NCBI GenBank assembly: GCA_046329535.1
Contig: JAXLUN010000001.1
Span: 124,001-188,000, forward strand
Direction: 5' to 3'
Length of the DNA: 64,000 bases
Source of the DNA: Bog-950 sp046329535
Lineage (GTDB): Bacteria > Bacteroidota > Bacteroidia > Chitinophagales > LD1
Positions within the stretch are counted from its first letter, which is position 1, and each line of letters starts with the position of its first letter. Below the pieces are notes generated by a model. It saw only the letters and a program-made list of their open reading frames with translations. It was not told where the DNA came from and made no database searches. The position numbers were made by a program, and so were the translations under genes. Positions 1-9,614 of this stretch are shown piece by piece.

Positions 1-482
1 TTTGCTCGGAAGTTTGAGGCCAGCCTGAGCTCGTCTGTAATAGTCGTAGTGAGCATTCTGTGAGGCGACATTTTCCCTGCAGCCGAAGTGCTGCCAATTG
101 TTTTGGCAGAGGTATCTTCGGTACAATACACTACTTTATTTTCTTCTAAATCTAACCAATTGTTTCCGGTAATGCCATGAACAGCTGGTACCGAACCTGT
201 GTAAATACAGGTATGTCCACAAGCGGTGTAAGAAGGAGAGTAGTTAATATGGGTATTGGCACAGCTATAACCTTCTCTCAGAAGACGATTAAAGCCATTC
301 ACCGTGTATTTTTCAGGATAACGATACAGATAATCCCATCGCATTTGATCTACTACAATTCCAACTACTAATTTGGGCTGAGCCGGAATAGGATTGGTCG
401 CTGCAGTCTTGGTTTGCGCCAAAGAAATCGTGGAGATAAAACAAATCAAAAGTAGTAGAACAGGTTTCGGGCGGTGTAGCAT
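1..482 (-). CDS. PafA-like alkaline phosphatase, N-terminal part (cut by window edge)
   Basis: Only the first 160 residues are in the window; the gene runs off the left edge. The ATG at 482 gives a signal peptide of about 22 residues ending in SLAQ. The mature part begins KLVVGIVVDQMRWDYLYRY, with metal-ligand Asp45, and continues through SYTACGHT and TGSVPAVHGITGN. By family knowledge this is the alkaline phosphatase superfamily branch of Flavobacterium/Elizabethkingia PafA, a periplasmic calcium-stimulated phosphomonoesterase. Thr86 of SYTACGHT sits where the nucleophilic Thr is expected, 41 residues after the Asp. It is divergent from the PhoD-type phosphatase at 661, which suggests a phosphate-scavenging pair. 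Confident on superfamily, good on PafA-like. Confidence 0.88.
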   Translation of the reverse strand, partial: MLHRPKPVLLLLICFISTISLAQTKTAATNPIPAQPKLVVGIVVDQMRWDYLYRYPEKYTVNGFNRLLREGYSCANTHINYSPSYTACGHTCIYTGSVPAVHGITGNNWLDLEENKVVYCTEDTSAKTIGSTSAAGKMSPHRMLTTTITDELRLASNFRA

Positions 483-633
483 GGCAAATATTTTATCCCG
501 CAATATTAAAGCAATTGTGATATGCTGTATGAATTTATCAGGAAGACTAGGTTAAGGGTGTTAAAGTGATGTAAGCCTTGATTATTTTTTTACGAAGTAA
601 ACCAAATCATTACAGTTCTAATCAAGCAAAGCG

Positions 634-641
634 TATCTTTG
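634..641 (+). promoter_or_regulatory. Candidate -7 box for the PhoD-type gene
   Basis: TATCTTTG fits the Bacteroidota -7 consensus TAnnTTTG and lies 19 nt before the GTG start. I see no convincing -33 TTTG at the usual distance. The 178-bp gap between the two divergent phosphatase genes holds nothing else I can name; I found no clear PHO-box-like direct repeat. Confidence 0.45.
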
Positions 642-660
642 TCCCGCAAAAAATTATACT

Positions 661-3309
661 GTGAAAAAACTGGATGTTCTTACTGCTTTTATGCTCTATT
701 TTGTGATGCTTTCCACCGCGCAGGTAAACCAGCATCGTATCACCCTTAATCCCAGTCTTCGTCCGTTTTATCACGGGGTCGAGTCGGGAGATCCAACGGA
801 GGATAAAGTGATGATATGGACCAGAATAACTCCTGATTCTGGTGTGGTAGGAAATTTAGAGGTATACTGGCAGGTAGCTACAGATGTAAATTTTACCAAC
901 GTAGTCAATTACGGAACTTCCATTGCTACTGAAGCGAACCATTATTGTGTGAAAGTAGATGTATGTGGTTTACAGCCATCTAAGTATTACTATTACATGT
1001 TTAACGCGTTTGGCCGCAACTCAATTGTTGGCCGTACTAAAACAGCTCCCTCTGTTAACGCGGATAATGATAGTGTTCGCTTTGCTGTGGTGAGTTGTGC
1101 CAGTTGGGAACATGGTTATTTTAACGCCTATCAAAGTATCAGCAATAGGAATGATGTGGATGCAGTTTTGCACTTAGGCGACTATGTTTATGAGTATGCC
1201 AGTGGTGATTTTACAGGTAATGTAAATGGCAGAACGTACGACCCACCTACAGAAGCAGTTACTGAAATAGGTTATGAACTTCGATACTCTCAATACAAAC
1301 TGGATGACCAGTTACGAAGGATCCATCAGTTGTTTCCTTTCATTACCGTATGGGATGATCACGAAACCTGCAACGATGCATGGCGTGAGGGAGGTCAGAA
1401 TCACACCCCTGGCGCGGAGGGTAATTTCATTGACCGAAAACACAATTCAACTTCAACCTATTTTAAATGGATGCCTATTCGTAAGCCCGATCCATTGGAT
1501 ACAATTCGCATTTTCAGAAGATTACGTTATGGAAAATTACTGGATCTAATCATGCTTGATACCCGATTGTATGACCGCGATGAACAGGACTTAGGATTGA
1601 CAAACGATCCGAATCATCACATGATGGGGCCCGTGGAGCGTGCTTGGTTTCTATCTCAATTGAGCGATACAGCAAGTCGCTGGAAAATTATTGGTAATCA
1701 GGTAATGTTCGCTCCTCTTGAACTTTTTGGTCAACCTGTTAATGCCGACCAGTGGGATGGATACAACTATGAACGTACTCTGATAGAGAACCACATCTTA
1801 AATAATAACATTAAAGATGTGGTGATACTTACAGGCGATATTCACACCAGTTGGTGTAATGATGTACCGGGACCTAATTATGATGCTAATACGGGTAATG
1901 GTGCTGTTTGCGTTGAGTTTGTTGGTACCAGCGTAACTTCCCTTAACTCTCCCCTTCCGGTAGGTACTAACATTAGTCAAAGCCTTAACCCACACATGAA
2001 ATTCATCGATCTGGATCAGCATGGATACTATACATTAGATGTGAAAAAAAACAAAGTACAGGCAGATTATACTTATATGAGTCGGGTAGATCAATTAGGC
2101 GCAAATGATATTGATGGCCCCAGTTTTTATGTGGCCGACAATCAACGTCATCTTACACAGGTTAATTCGGCCGTTCCTGCTCCTGTTATAAGCGCAGCCA
2201 ATCCCCCGTTACTTCCTGACCAGGGTATTGGCTTTGTGAAGTTTACTAATCAGTATATCTCTATTTCAGAAAATACTCAATATACCGTGAATATGGTACC
2301 GCCAGTTGCCAGTTGTCCGGCTAAAACTGTTGCTATTCAGCAGGGGCAACACGGTTATGCTTTTACCTTCAATGGAAAGAGTATTACTTATTCTCCGATT
2401 ACTGATTACAACGGAGATGATACCGTTATGGTCACTTTATGCAGTAACGATCTACCCCCGGTTTGCGATACAGCATACATATTCATTAATGTTCTTTCGG
2501 TTCAGGATATAGATACTTCTGTTGTAAATATTGATGGCGATAGTACTTATGCCGGTTGTATTCGTTTCAATGACCTTACTTCAGCACCAGTGAGCATCAG
2601 TTACAGTCAGGTTTTGTATGGTGTTTTCTCAATATCAGACTCCTGTTTTACGTATACCCCCGATTCACTTTATAACGGCAATGAAGTAATTACATTTACG
2701 GCTTGTGATATTCTAAGCAATTGTGATACAGTTGTATATATTATTAAAGTAGATCACCCCGTGTTTGGATCAACTGTTGAAGTAACACTCAGCAAAAACA
2801 CAAATACAACCTATTGTCTCTTGTTTGATGATTTACTTGCGAAACCTTCATCTTTTAATGTAACATTGTTACCTCATCATGGCACTTATCAGTTGCAGGG
2901 AGATTCATGCGTGAAATATTCCCCTTATTACAACTACTCTGGCGATGATACCATGCGTTTTGTGGCTTGTGATACTTTCGGGACTAATCACTGTGATACC
3001 GTAACTATTATTTTTCATGTGCTGGCACCTAATTCTATAGAGGATGATGAAAATCTGGTGGTTTTAGGTATGTATCCTAATCCAGTAAATGATAAATTAT
3101 TGATTCAATATTATCTATACGAAACAGGCAACATGACTATTAGGGTGTATGATATAGATGGCAGGATAATCAATTCGCTGAATTTGAATCATGCTTTGCC
3201 CGGATTGCAATACGCCCAACTAAATATGAGTCAACTACCTAAAGGGAATTATTTGGTGGAATTGAAAACAGAAAAGTCAGGATATTCCCGTAAAATAGTG
3301 AAGGAGTAG
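661..3309 (+). CDS. Secreted PhoD-type alkaline phosphatase with Ig-like repeats and T9SS sorting domain
   Basis: 882 residues starting at GTG. A signal peptide (about 1-20) is followed by a PhoD N-terminal domain (about 35-125, GVESGDPTEDKVMIWTR). The metallophosphatase domain (about 138-480) shows HLGDYVYEY near 172, VWDDHETCND near 230 and TGDIHTSWCND near 390, which are metal-ligand motifs of the PhoD/PhoX-like phosphodiesterase family. Residues about 545-790 hold three similar Cys-containing Ig/cadherin-like units, each with a YNG(D/N)D or YSGDD type motif. The end (about 802-882, GMYPNPVNDKLLIQY to IVKE) is a T9SS type A sorting domain, so the enzyme is predicted to reach the cell surface. 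Likely releases phosphate from phosphodiesters; substrate unknown. Confidence 0.9.
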   Translation: MKKLDVLTAFMLYFVMLSTAQVNQHRITLNPSLRPFYHGVESGDPTEDKVMIWTRITPDSGVVGNLEVYWQVATDVNFTNVVNYGTSIATEANHYCVKVDVCGLQPSKYYYYMFNAFGRNSIVGRTKTAPSVNADNDSVRFAVVSCASWEHGYFNAYQSISNRNDVDAVLHLGDYVYEYASGDFTGNVNGRTYDPPTEAVTEIGYELRYSQYKLDDQLRRIHQLFPFITVWDDHETCNDAWREGGQNHTPGAEGNFIDRKHNSTSTYFKWMPIRKPDPLDTIRIFRRLRYGKLLDLIMLDTRLYDRDEQDLGLTNDPNHHMMGPVERAWFLSQLSDTASRWKIIGNQVMFAPLELFGQPVNADQWDGYNYERTLIENHILNNNIKDVVILTGDIHTSWCNDVPGPNYDANTGNGAVCVEFVGTSVTSLNSPLPVGTNISQSLNPHMKFIDLDQHGYYTLDVKKNKVQADYTYMSRVDQLGANDIDGPSFYVADNQRHLTQVNSAVPAPVISAANPPLLPDQGIGFVKFTNQYISISENTQYTVNMVPPVASCPAKTVAIQQGQHGYAFTFNGKSITYSPITDYNGDDTVMVTLCSNDLPPVCDTAYIFINVLSVQDIDTSVVNIDGDSTYAGCIRFNDLTSAPVSISYSQVLYGVFSISDSCFTYTPDSLYNGNEVITFTACDILSNCDTVVYIIKVDHPVFGSTVEVTLSKNTNTTYCLLFDDLLAKPSSFNVTLLPHHGTYQLQGDSCVKYSPYYNYSGDDTMRFVACDTFGTNHCDTVTIIFHVLAPNSIEDDENLVVLGMYPNPVNDKLLIQYYLYETGNMTIRVYDIDGRIINSLNLNHALPGLQYAQLNMSQLPKGNYLVELKTEKSGYSRKIVKE

Positions 3310-3312
3310 CAT

Positions 3313-3495
3313 CTATTCAGCATTGTCTTTCTTTTTCTTTTCTTCTTCCTGCTTAAGGCGTTTGTACCCGTAAGGGCAATGTCTGCAATCACTTTGGCAG
3401 CAAAAGCCTCTTTGAAGATGGTATTTTTCAGTCATCACCATCAATCCATTCGAATCAAAATAAAAAAGGTCGTTTTTGGGTGGGGGGCAAGCCAT
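3313..3495 (-). CDS. Small Cys-rich DUF5522-family protein
   Basis: 60 residues. The core is MTEKYHLQRGFCCQSDCRHC followed by PYGYKR, matching the DUF5522 pattern found in many Bacteroidota and other bacteria: a CC-x3-C-x2-C cluster that could bind metal. The tail is a run of Lys and Glu. No signal peptide, so cytoplasmic. Function is unknown. It ends 3 nt beyond the PhoD-type gene on the opposite strand. Confidence 0.8.
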   Translation of the reverse strand: MACPPPKNDLFYFDSNGLMVMTEKYHLQRGFCCQSDCRHCPYGYKRLKQEEEKKKKDNAE

Positions 3496-3599
3496 ATTAT
3501 TTAAAGTTAGTCTTCTTCTTGATATTATGTTTGTAATATAAGCGGTTAATCGAAAAATAATTTAATGCCATTCCGTTTTTCTTTTACCAAATTTACACA

Positions 3600-5126
3600 A
3601 TGAAGCGAGTACTTTTGTATCTCTTATTTTTTATAACCATGGTTGCTAATGGTCAGAGTTATGCTGATGAGGCGTTAATGTTTGCCCAAACCAGCGTTTC
3701 AGGAACAGCCCGTAGTATTGGTTCTGCAGGAGCATACGGATCTGTAGGTGCTGACTTGGGTTGCGTAACCATCAATCCGGCCGGTTTGGGACTTTATCGC
3801 TCATCAGATTTTTCTCTTACCCCAGCCATAATGCTTGACAGGCGCAATAGTGATTTTTTAAGTAATAAAGATCAAGGGGGCGTGAATAAATTCTTTATCA
3901 ATCAGGCAGGATTCTCTTTTACTAAACTTTTCAATAAAGAAAAAAAAGCCACCGATTTTTCATTTTCCAGTACTCGATTAAATGCTATCACTTTTGCACT
4001 TAACTATCAGCGTCAAAATATGTTTCATCAGCTCATCCAATGGGATGGAACCAATAATTTTATATCAGCCGTTTCTGCTTATACAGATTACCTGAATGCC
4101 ACTAACAAACCATTAACTCCCGATAATTATCCGGTAGAGATGGTGTTGGCTTATGATGCAGGTCTGATTACCTACGATACTATTTTAGCTCAATATGTAA
4201 GTCGGGTGAATAAACCAGTAAGACAGTCAGGTGATATGATTTTGGGTGGTGCTGCCGATCAGATTGATGCCGCAATAGGTGGGAACGTAAATGATAAGTT
4301 TTACTTTGGTGCCGGGGTAGGCTTTTCCATTCTATCTTATTCGTTTCGGAACCGGTTTAATGAAATAGATGAGTCTAATTCTACCTCCAACTTTCAGGAT
4401 TATAATGTTGATGCGGCATTACGAACATCCGGATTTGGCCTTCATGCTAAGTTCGGCATCATTTATCGTCCTGCTTCCTGGGTGAGGTTGGGTGTATCTT
4501 ACCAAATACCTACATTTTACAACCTGACCGAAAATTATTCCGTAGGGTTGTTAGCTAATTTCGATACCACCTATTACGGGCAAACCCTTTCTTCATATCC
4601 CCTCAAATACAAACTTCGTACTCCCATGAAGGGAACTATCAGTACCAGTTTTTATTTGAAAGAGTTTGGTTTTTTATCGGTCGATTATGAATTCCAGAAT
4701 TTAGGTAGTTCCAGATTTTATTTTGGAAAAGATTATCAGTCATATACGGATGCTGTAAACGCCAACGAGAAGAAAGTTTATAACTTTTGTCATACGATAA
4801 GAGCCGGTATAGAAGCTGCTTACAAAACGCTGCGTTTACGAGCTGGTTACGCATACTCAACAACTCCTTATAAAAAGGACTATTACAATAAACAGTATCC
4901 TGAAAGTATACAGCAAATTTCGGCTGGGTTGGGCTATAGGGGGAAACGTTTCTATGTTGACTTTACCTATTTAATCAACCTTCAAAAGGAGATAATTTAT
5001 CCTTATGCTGATGCGGTTGTAAAAACCACTAATTATCGCCATAACATGTTTCTGACAGTAGGTTACCGCTTGGTACGCGATGAAACACCAAGCAAGAAAC
5101 AGAAGAATACTAAAATGAGTTTTTAG
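3600..5126 (+). CDS. Outer-membrane protein of the OmpP1/FadL transport family
   Basis: 508 residues with a clear signal peptide (about 1-18, ending ANGQ). The mature start SYADEALMFAQTSVSGTARS, followed by GSAGAYGSVGADLGCVTINPAGL, is typical of the OmpP1/FadL/TodX family in Bacteroidota, where this N-terminal NPAGL plug region precedes a 14-strand barrel. The rest alternates aromatic and polar residues as expected for a barrel and ends in a Tyr-rich strand before a basic tail. Such proteins import hydrophobic compounds; the substrate here cannot be told. Convergent with murB, 3 nt apart, with no visible terminator between. Confidence 0.82.
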   Translation: MKRVLLYLLFFITMVANGQSYADEALMFAQTSVSGTARSIGSAGAYGSVGADLGCVTINPAGLGLYRSSDFSLTPAIMLDRRNSDFLSNKDQGGVNKFFINQAGFSFTKLFNKEKKATDFSFSSTRLNAITFALNYQRQNMFHQLIQWDGTNNFISAVSAYTDYLNATNKPLTPDNYPVEMVLAYDAGLITYDTILAQYVSRVNKPVRQSGDMILGGAADQIDAAIGGNVNDKFYFGAGVGFSILSYSFRNRFNEIDESNSTSNFQDYNVDAALRTSGFGLHAKFGIIYRPASWVRLGVSYQIPTFYNLTENYSVGLLANFDTTYYGQTLSSYPLKYKLRTPMKGTISTSFYLKEFGFLSVDYEFQNLGSSRFYFGKDYQSYTDAVNANEKKVYNFCHTIRAGIEAAYKTLRLRAGYAYSTTPYKKDYYNKQYPESIQQISAGLGYRGKRFYVDFTYLINLQKEIIYPYADAVVKTTNYRHNMFLTVGYRLVRDETPSKKQKNTKMSF

Positions 5127-5129
5127 AAG

Positions 5130-6164
5130 TCACACCACATTTACCTCGGGTAAAATAGTAATCCCAAATTTTTCCTGCACAGATTTCTGAATGTCCATAG
5201 CTAGTTGCCATATCTCTTGACCCGTTGCATGACCATAATTCACTAAGACCAAAGCTTGTGATTTGTGTGAGCCGGTATTTCCCACTACTTTACCTTTCCA
5301 ACCGCATTGCTCAATTAGCCAGCCGGCCGGTATTTTTACGCGATTATCCTTTTGGATATAGCTTGGCATAACTGGGTATGTTAATACCAATTGCTCAAAC
5401 TTTTCGCGGCTGATAGTTGGGTTTTTAAAGAACGAACCGGCATTTCCCATATTCTTTGGGTCAGGAAGTTTAGATGCTCTGATTTTGCAAACTGCCTCAC
5501 TAACAGCTTTAAGTGAAAGTTCGTAAACTCTCATTTCACTTAAAGTGTTCTTGATGTCACCATAATCAACTTTAAAACTATAAGACGCTTTAGATGAATC
5601 CAGTTTTGTTAACCTGAATGAAACGGAGGTTATGAAGTATTTTCCTTTCAACTTATTCTTAAATACACTCTCTCTATAGCCAAAGTCGCAATCTTTTAAG
5701 TTGAACTCAACTATATTTCCTGATTCCATATCATAAGCTTCCAGTTGGTAGAAGCAGTCTTTTATCTCCACACCATAAGCTCCGATATTCTGCATGGGAG
5801 CTGCTCCAACTAATCCGGGTATTAGAGAAAGATTTTCTAGACCGGCATAATTTTTATCAATACACCAAACTACAAACTGATGCCAAATTTCTCCGGCTTG
5901 AGCCTTTACAATTATCTCTGTTTCTTTTTCTCTGACAATATCAATTCCTCGTAAAGAATTTTTGATCGTTAAACCGTCAAAGTTTTGCGTAAATAACAAA
6001 TTACTTCCCCCGCCAATTATTAACTTCTTATTCTCTTTAAAAACCGATGTTTGTCTCAGTTCTCTCAATTGATCCAAACTCGAAATTTCAACAAAGTACT
6101 TAGAGTTAGCCTCTATCCCAAAAGTATTATATGCAGTAAGCGATTGGTTCTGTTCTATCGTCAT
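5130..6164 (-). CDS. murB: UDP-N-acetylmuramate dehydrogenase
   Basis: 344 residues. Catalyses the NADPH-dependent reduction of UDP-GlcNAc-enolpyruvate to UDP-MurNAc in peptidoglycan synthesis, in the cytoplasm. FAD-binding motifs are visible: LIIGGGSNLLF near 48, and PGLVGAAPMQNIGAYGVE near 115. GNAGSFFKNP near 240 carries the catalytic Ser of the type I enzymes, and the C-terminal LPEVNVV carries the conserved Glu. The length fits type I (E. coli-like) MurB. Its ATG overlaps the stop of the upstream TPR gene by 4 nt (ATGA), so the two are probably translationally coupled. Confidence 0.96.
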   Translation of the reverse strand: MTIEQNQSLTAYNTFGIEANSKYFVEISSLDQLRELRQTSVFKENKKLIIGGGSNLLFTQNFDGLTIKNSLRGIDIVREKETEIIVKAQAGEIWHQFVVWCIDKNYAGLENLSLIPGLVGAAPMQNIGAYGVEIKDCFYQLEAYDMESGNIVEFNLKDCDFGYRESVFKNKLKGKYFITSVSFRLTKLDSSKASYSFKVDYGDIKNTLSEMRVYELSLKAVSEAVCKIRASKLPDPKNMGNAGSFFKNPTISREKFEQLVLTYPVMPSYIQKDNRVKIPAGWLIEQCGWKGKVVGNTGSHKSQALVLVNYGHATGQEIWQLAMDIQKSVQEKFGITILPEVNVV

Positions 6165-7639
6165 TTTATCCTGTTTAGTCCGGCTTTTGCTTTTTGATCC
6201 AATCCGTTTTTATACTCATGATTTTCGAATGTTAAGCACAAATTGTAGAAATACTTGGCTTTCTCTTTGTCGCCCCTTTCTTCATAAATTTTGCCCGATT
6301 CAAAAGCCGAGTTGGGTGCAAAATACCGAGGTAAATATTTTCCTTTCTCAATAGCCTTATTATAGAGCATTAGTGCAGAATCTCGCTTATTCCACTCATC
6401 GTAAATCCGAGCAAATCGATACAGAAATTCAGTTTGTTCTTCGTTGTTTGAGAATGAGTTCTCAGTAAGTCGGCCCATCTCATCAGCCGCTTTTACATAA
6501 TAGCCACCATCAAAAAGAAGTCTGGCGCGAAGTAATGATACATTCGGCATATGATTGCTTTCAGCTTCTTTCAGAGCTTGTTTATCCGCATCTACCATAC
6601 TGGCACCCATGTTATCTGCCTTATTGATAAAGTGATAATAGTTTACCGTATCACCCTTAAGTAAATAACTCCAGGCAATTTTCTGAAAAGATGATTTGAT
6701 GTGATTCTCACCCTTATAGCCAGCTATAAATTGTTTGAAGGGAGCATCGGCATCTGTATCTAAGTGATTTAGTTTGGCCAAACCGGTCAGATAGTTGAGG
6801 AAATGAAATGTTGGAAATTGTTTCCCGGTAGGGCGTTCATTGAGAACTTTCAGCGCTTCGTCATTATGTTTCCCATAAATGCCTAAATGTGCACACGTGT
6901 ACACTGTCATCAGGTTATCTTTTTTAGGAAATCCGTTTTCCATCAATATTTTCCAAGCAATTTCTCCCTGATTCTGCAGGTGAAACAACAAGAATGTATA
7001 ATAGGTAATGGTTTCTTCCTGATATATAAAGTCATTCTTTTTTCCATACTCTACAAGTTCTCTCAGGTATGTTATTCCTTTTTCTACATTTCCCTCCATC
7101 CCCAGTAAGTTGATGCCCCATTTGTATTTGTCTGGAACACTACCGATTAAAGCATATAGTACTCCCAGAGACTTTTTATTGGCTTTGAAATCCGGAAAGC
7201 GCTTTTGATTTTCTTCAAGAGCCTTGAACGCTTTGCGTATATCAAATATGGCATTGAGGTATTCTCCAAACTTAATTTCAATAGCAGCCCATTGGATGTT
7301 TACTTCGGCCTGCGTTAGAAGATAGTATGGTGAGTTATCATCACCTGAGTTAAGCAAGACCAGCCGAAGGTCTTTATTTTTTTTTAACTCATCATACTTT
7401 TCATGGGTGTCGTCAATGTAAAGACTCAAAAAGTCGACATAGTTTTCAAGGTAAACCGGAATTAGGTTGTCAGGGTTTTTCTTTTCCTCTAACTTTAGCA
7501 AAGTGTTTCCTTCTTCTAGTTTTAACGCAAGTATGGTGTTGTAGGCTTTGCGACAGTCGGTATTAAAATCAAAAGATTGGGCGTTAAGAACAACTACCAA
7601 AAGGATAGATACAGAGATAGAAGAAGTTTTTTTAAGCAC
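6161..7639 (-). CDS. Exported TPR-like protein of unknown function
   Basis: 492 residues with an N-terminal signal peptide (about 1-20, ending LNAQ). The rest is helical and reads as degenerate tetratricopeptide repeats, clearest in the last 100 residues (RFARIYDEWNKRDSALMLYN, then YFAPNSAFESGKIYEERGDK and KAKYFYNLCLTF). No catalytic motif. It is upstream of murB with a 4-nt overlap, so it may have a role at the envelope, but that is inference from position only. Similar exported TPR proteins are common in Bacteroidota and uncharacterised. Confidence 0.75.
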   Translation of the reverse strand: MLKKTSSISVSILLVVVLNAQSFDFNTDCRKAYNTILALKLEEGNTLLKLEEKKNPDNLIPVYLENYVDFLSLYIDDTHEKYDELKKNKDLRLVLLNSGDDNSPYYLLTQAEVNIQWAAIEIKFGEYLNAIFDIRKAFKALEENQKRFPDFKANKKSLGVLYALIGSVPDKYKWGINLLGMEGNVEKGITYLRELVEYGKKNDFIYQEETITYYTFLLFHLQNQGEIAWKILMENGFPKKDNLMTVYTCAHLGIYGKHNDEALKVLNERPTGKQFPTFHFLNYLTGLAKLNHLDTDADAPFKQFIAGYKGENHIKSSFQKIAWSYLLKGDTVNYYHFINKADNMGASMVDADKQALKEAESNHMPNVSLLRARLLFDGGYYVKAADEMGRLTENSFSNNEEQTEFLYRFARIYDEWNKRDSALMLYNKAIEKGKYLPRYFAPNSAFESGKIYEERGDKEKAKYFYNLCLTFENHEYKNGLDQKAKAGLNRIK

Positions 7640-7672
7640 AGGCGAAAGATAAGCCTCAATTGATAAAAATGA

Positions 7673-7699
7673 AAAACCCTCTCGGTCTGAGAGGGTTTT
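7673..7699 (-). terminator. Rho-independent terminator after the zinc-ribbon gene
   Basis: Perfect 11-bp inverted repeat AAAACCCTCTC / GAGAGGGTTTT with a 5-nt loop, ending in a T run on the minus strand. It lies just past the stop of the minus-strand gene ending at 7705, before the next operon starts at 7639. Confidence 0.85.
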
Positions 7700-7704
7700 C
7701 TATA

Positions 7705-8460
7705 TTAATTTTTGGAGTCATCTTCCCACGAAACAAGAATTCTTCCGCAGTGTTCGCAGGTAATTATACGTTTACGTTGACGGATTTCCATTTGTCTTTG
7801 TGGTGGAATCTTAGCATAGCAACCACCGCAAGCATCACGTAACACAGCTACTACGGCTAATCCGTTTTTGTAAGCTCCGCGAATTCGAACGTATGCTTTC
7901 AGTAATCTCTCTTCAACTTTCTTGGCTTGTTTGTCTGAGTCTTTTTGAAGCTCTAACTCTTCTTTCTCAGTCTCTTCAATTATTTTCTCGAGTTCTTTTT
8001 TCTTGTTCTTCAGGTTCTTCTCGCGTTCTTTGATTGTCTTTTGAGTTTCTTCAACAGCGGCAGTTTTTGATTCAATTTTGTTAGTAGCATCTGCAATCTT
8101 CTTATCGCACAACTGAATTTCCAGTTTCTGTAACTCAATTTCTTTTGAAAGAGCATCGTATTCACGATTATTTTTTACATTATCTTGTTGTTTTTCGTAA
8201 CGGGTAATTAGCTCCTTCGCCATGGACTTGGCGTTTTTACGATTATTTATTTCTTCCTGCAGTTCAGCCTGTTCGCTTTCAGAGTTAGCCAAGCGGGTAT
8301 TTAAACCTTCAATTTCGTCTTCGAGGTCCTTAACTTCAATGGGAAGTTCTCCTTTCAGAATCTGAATTTTGTCAATTTTGGTGTCAATCTGCTGAAGATC
8401 CCAAAGCTGCTGTAATTTTTCATCTACTGAAAGTTCTTTTGCTGCCGTTTTTGCTGCCAT
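7705..8460 (-). CDS. Coiled-coil protein with C4-type zinc ribbon (COG1579 family)
   Basis: 251 residues. Residues about 12-185 are a long Glu/Lys-rich coiled coil. The C-terminus has CGGCYAKIPPQRQ near 210 and CEHCGRIL near 237, giving a CxxC...CxxC zinc ribbon of the zf-RING_7/DUF164 type. Members of COG1579 are widespread and proposed to bind nucleic acid, but no function is settled. Starts 2 nt after the Nif3-like gene ends, so the two form one operon closed by the terminator at 7673-7699. This pairing with a Nif3-like gene is common in Bacteroidota. Confidence 0.88.
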   Translation of the reverse strand: MAAKTAAKELSVDEKLQQLWDLQQIDTKIDKIQILKGELPIEVKDLEDEIEGLNTRLANSESEQAELQEEINNRKNAKSMAKELITRYEKQQDNVKNNREYDALSKEIELQKLEIQLCDKKIADATNKIESKTAAVEETQKTIKEREKNLKNKKKELEKIIEETEKEELELQKDSDKQAKKVEERLLKAYVRIRGAYKNGLAVVAVLRDACGGCYAKIPPQRQMEIRQRKRIITCEHCGRILVSWEDDSKN

Positions 8461-8462
8461 TG

Positions 8463-9557
8463 TTATAGATATTTTATCGGGTTTGTGTTGATACTAGAAA
8501 TTCGGGTCGCAATGATAGGAAATTTTTCTGAAAGCTGTTGTAATAGCAAATCTTTAGTAAACTGCTCACTTTCGTAATGCCCTACATCGGCTACTACTAT
8601 CTTCCCCTCGGCATCGAAAAAGTCATGGTATTTGAAGTCTCCGGTAATCAGAACATCGGCTCCGGCTGCCATAGCACTGTTTAGTAAAAAGCGACCTGAG
8701 CCACCGCAAACGGCCACTTTATACACCGGTTTTCCCCTTAAATCACTATAACGGATACATTCAGTTTTTAATGATTTTTTCACCTTCTTAAGAAAAGTCA
8801 ACTCTTCCATCGGCTTCTTCAAATTACCAATGATACCGCTACCTACTTTAGAGTATTGATTATCCAAGCTAATTATATCATAGGCAACTTCTTCATACGG
8901 ATGAGCTTTCAGTAAGGCTGAAACAACCTGCCTCTCGATGTTTGCAGGGAAGATGGTTTCAAACTTCACCTCAGATACTTTTTCAAGAAAACCTTTCTTA
9001 CCTACTGAAGGGTTAGAAAATTTGTTGCCTTTAAAGGTACCAACACCTTCCATAGAAAATCCGGTTTCGCTGTAATTGCCGATGTGTCCCGCACCCGCCT
9101 CAAACACGGCTTGAGTAACGTGTTCGTAATGGGCCACTGGTATGAATGTGTAGAGCTTTTTTAACAACTGTCCTTTCGGGGAGAGAATTTGACAATTGTT
9201 TAGTGAAAGTCTCCTGCAAATTTCACTATTAACTCCGTTTAATACATTGTCGTAGTTGGTATGAATGGCATAAATAGCTATATCATGCTTTATGGCCTTC
9301 ATAACCACCCTCTCTACATAGTTTTTACCGTTAAACTTCTTTAATCCACCAAAAACAATTGGATGATGTGCAATAATCAGTTGACACTTTTCTTGGATAG
9401 CTTCTTCTATCACCGGCTCGGTAACATCGAGGGTTATGAGTAATCTTTTTACCAAATTGTTCTTTTCGCCTACAATCAGTCCGCTGTTGTCGTAGCTTTC
9501 CTGATATTCTAAAGGGGCTATTGTTTCAAGATAGTCGGTGATGTCTTTAATCTTCAT
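8463..9557 (-). CDS. Nif3-like dinuclear metal centre protein (YqfO/YbgI family)
   Basis: 364 residues. Motifs of the NIF3 family are in order: DNSGLIVGE near 23, the metal-binding LIIAHHPIVF near 62, and near the C-terminus TGDFKYHDFFDA and VADVGHYESEQF, whose His and Glu complete the di-metal site. The middle part (about 130-230, including the HPYEEVAYDI motif) is the inserted PII-like/CutA-like domain seen in the long YqfO forms. Often annotated as GTP cyclohydrolase 1 type 2 homologue, but the true substrate is not established. First gene of a two-gene operon. Confidence 0.92.
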   Translation of the reverse strand: MKIKDITDYLETIAPLEYQESYDNSGLIVGEKNNLVKRLLITLDVTEPVIEEAIQEKCQLIIAHHPIVFGGLKKFNGKNYVERVVMKAIKHDIAIYAIHTNYDNVLNGVNSEICRRLSLNNCQILSPKGQLLKKLYTFIPVAHYEHVTQAVFEAGAGHIGNYSETGFSMEGVGTFKGNKFSNPSVGKKGFLEKVSEVKFETIFPANIERQVVSALLKAHPYEEVAYDIISLDNQYSKVGSGIIGNLKKPMEELTFLKKVKKSLKTECIRYSDLRGKPVYKVAVCGGSGRFLLNSAMAAGADVLITGDFKYHDFFDAEGKIVVADVGHYESEQFTKDLLLQQLSEKFPIIATRISSINTNPIKYL

Positions 9558-9614
9558 ACTTTTGATTTCAAACCCAAAAATATCAATACGTTTTCAAAAA
9601 TACTTCTTTCACCT

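Noticed and set aside
483..660. PHO-box-like site between the two phosphatase genes
   Set aside because: I saw only loose TTAA-type similarity (TTAAGGGTGTTAAAG) and no convincing direct repeat, so I do not claim one.
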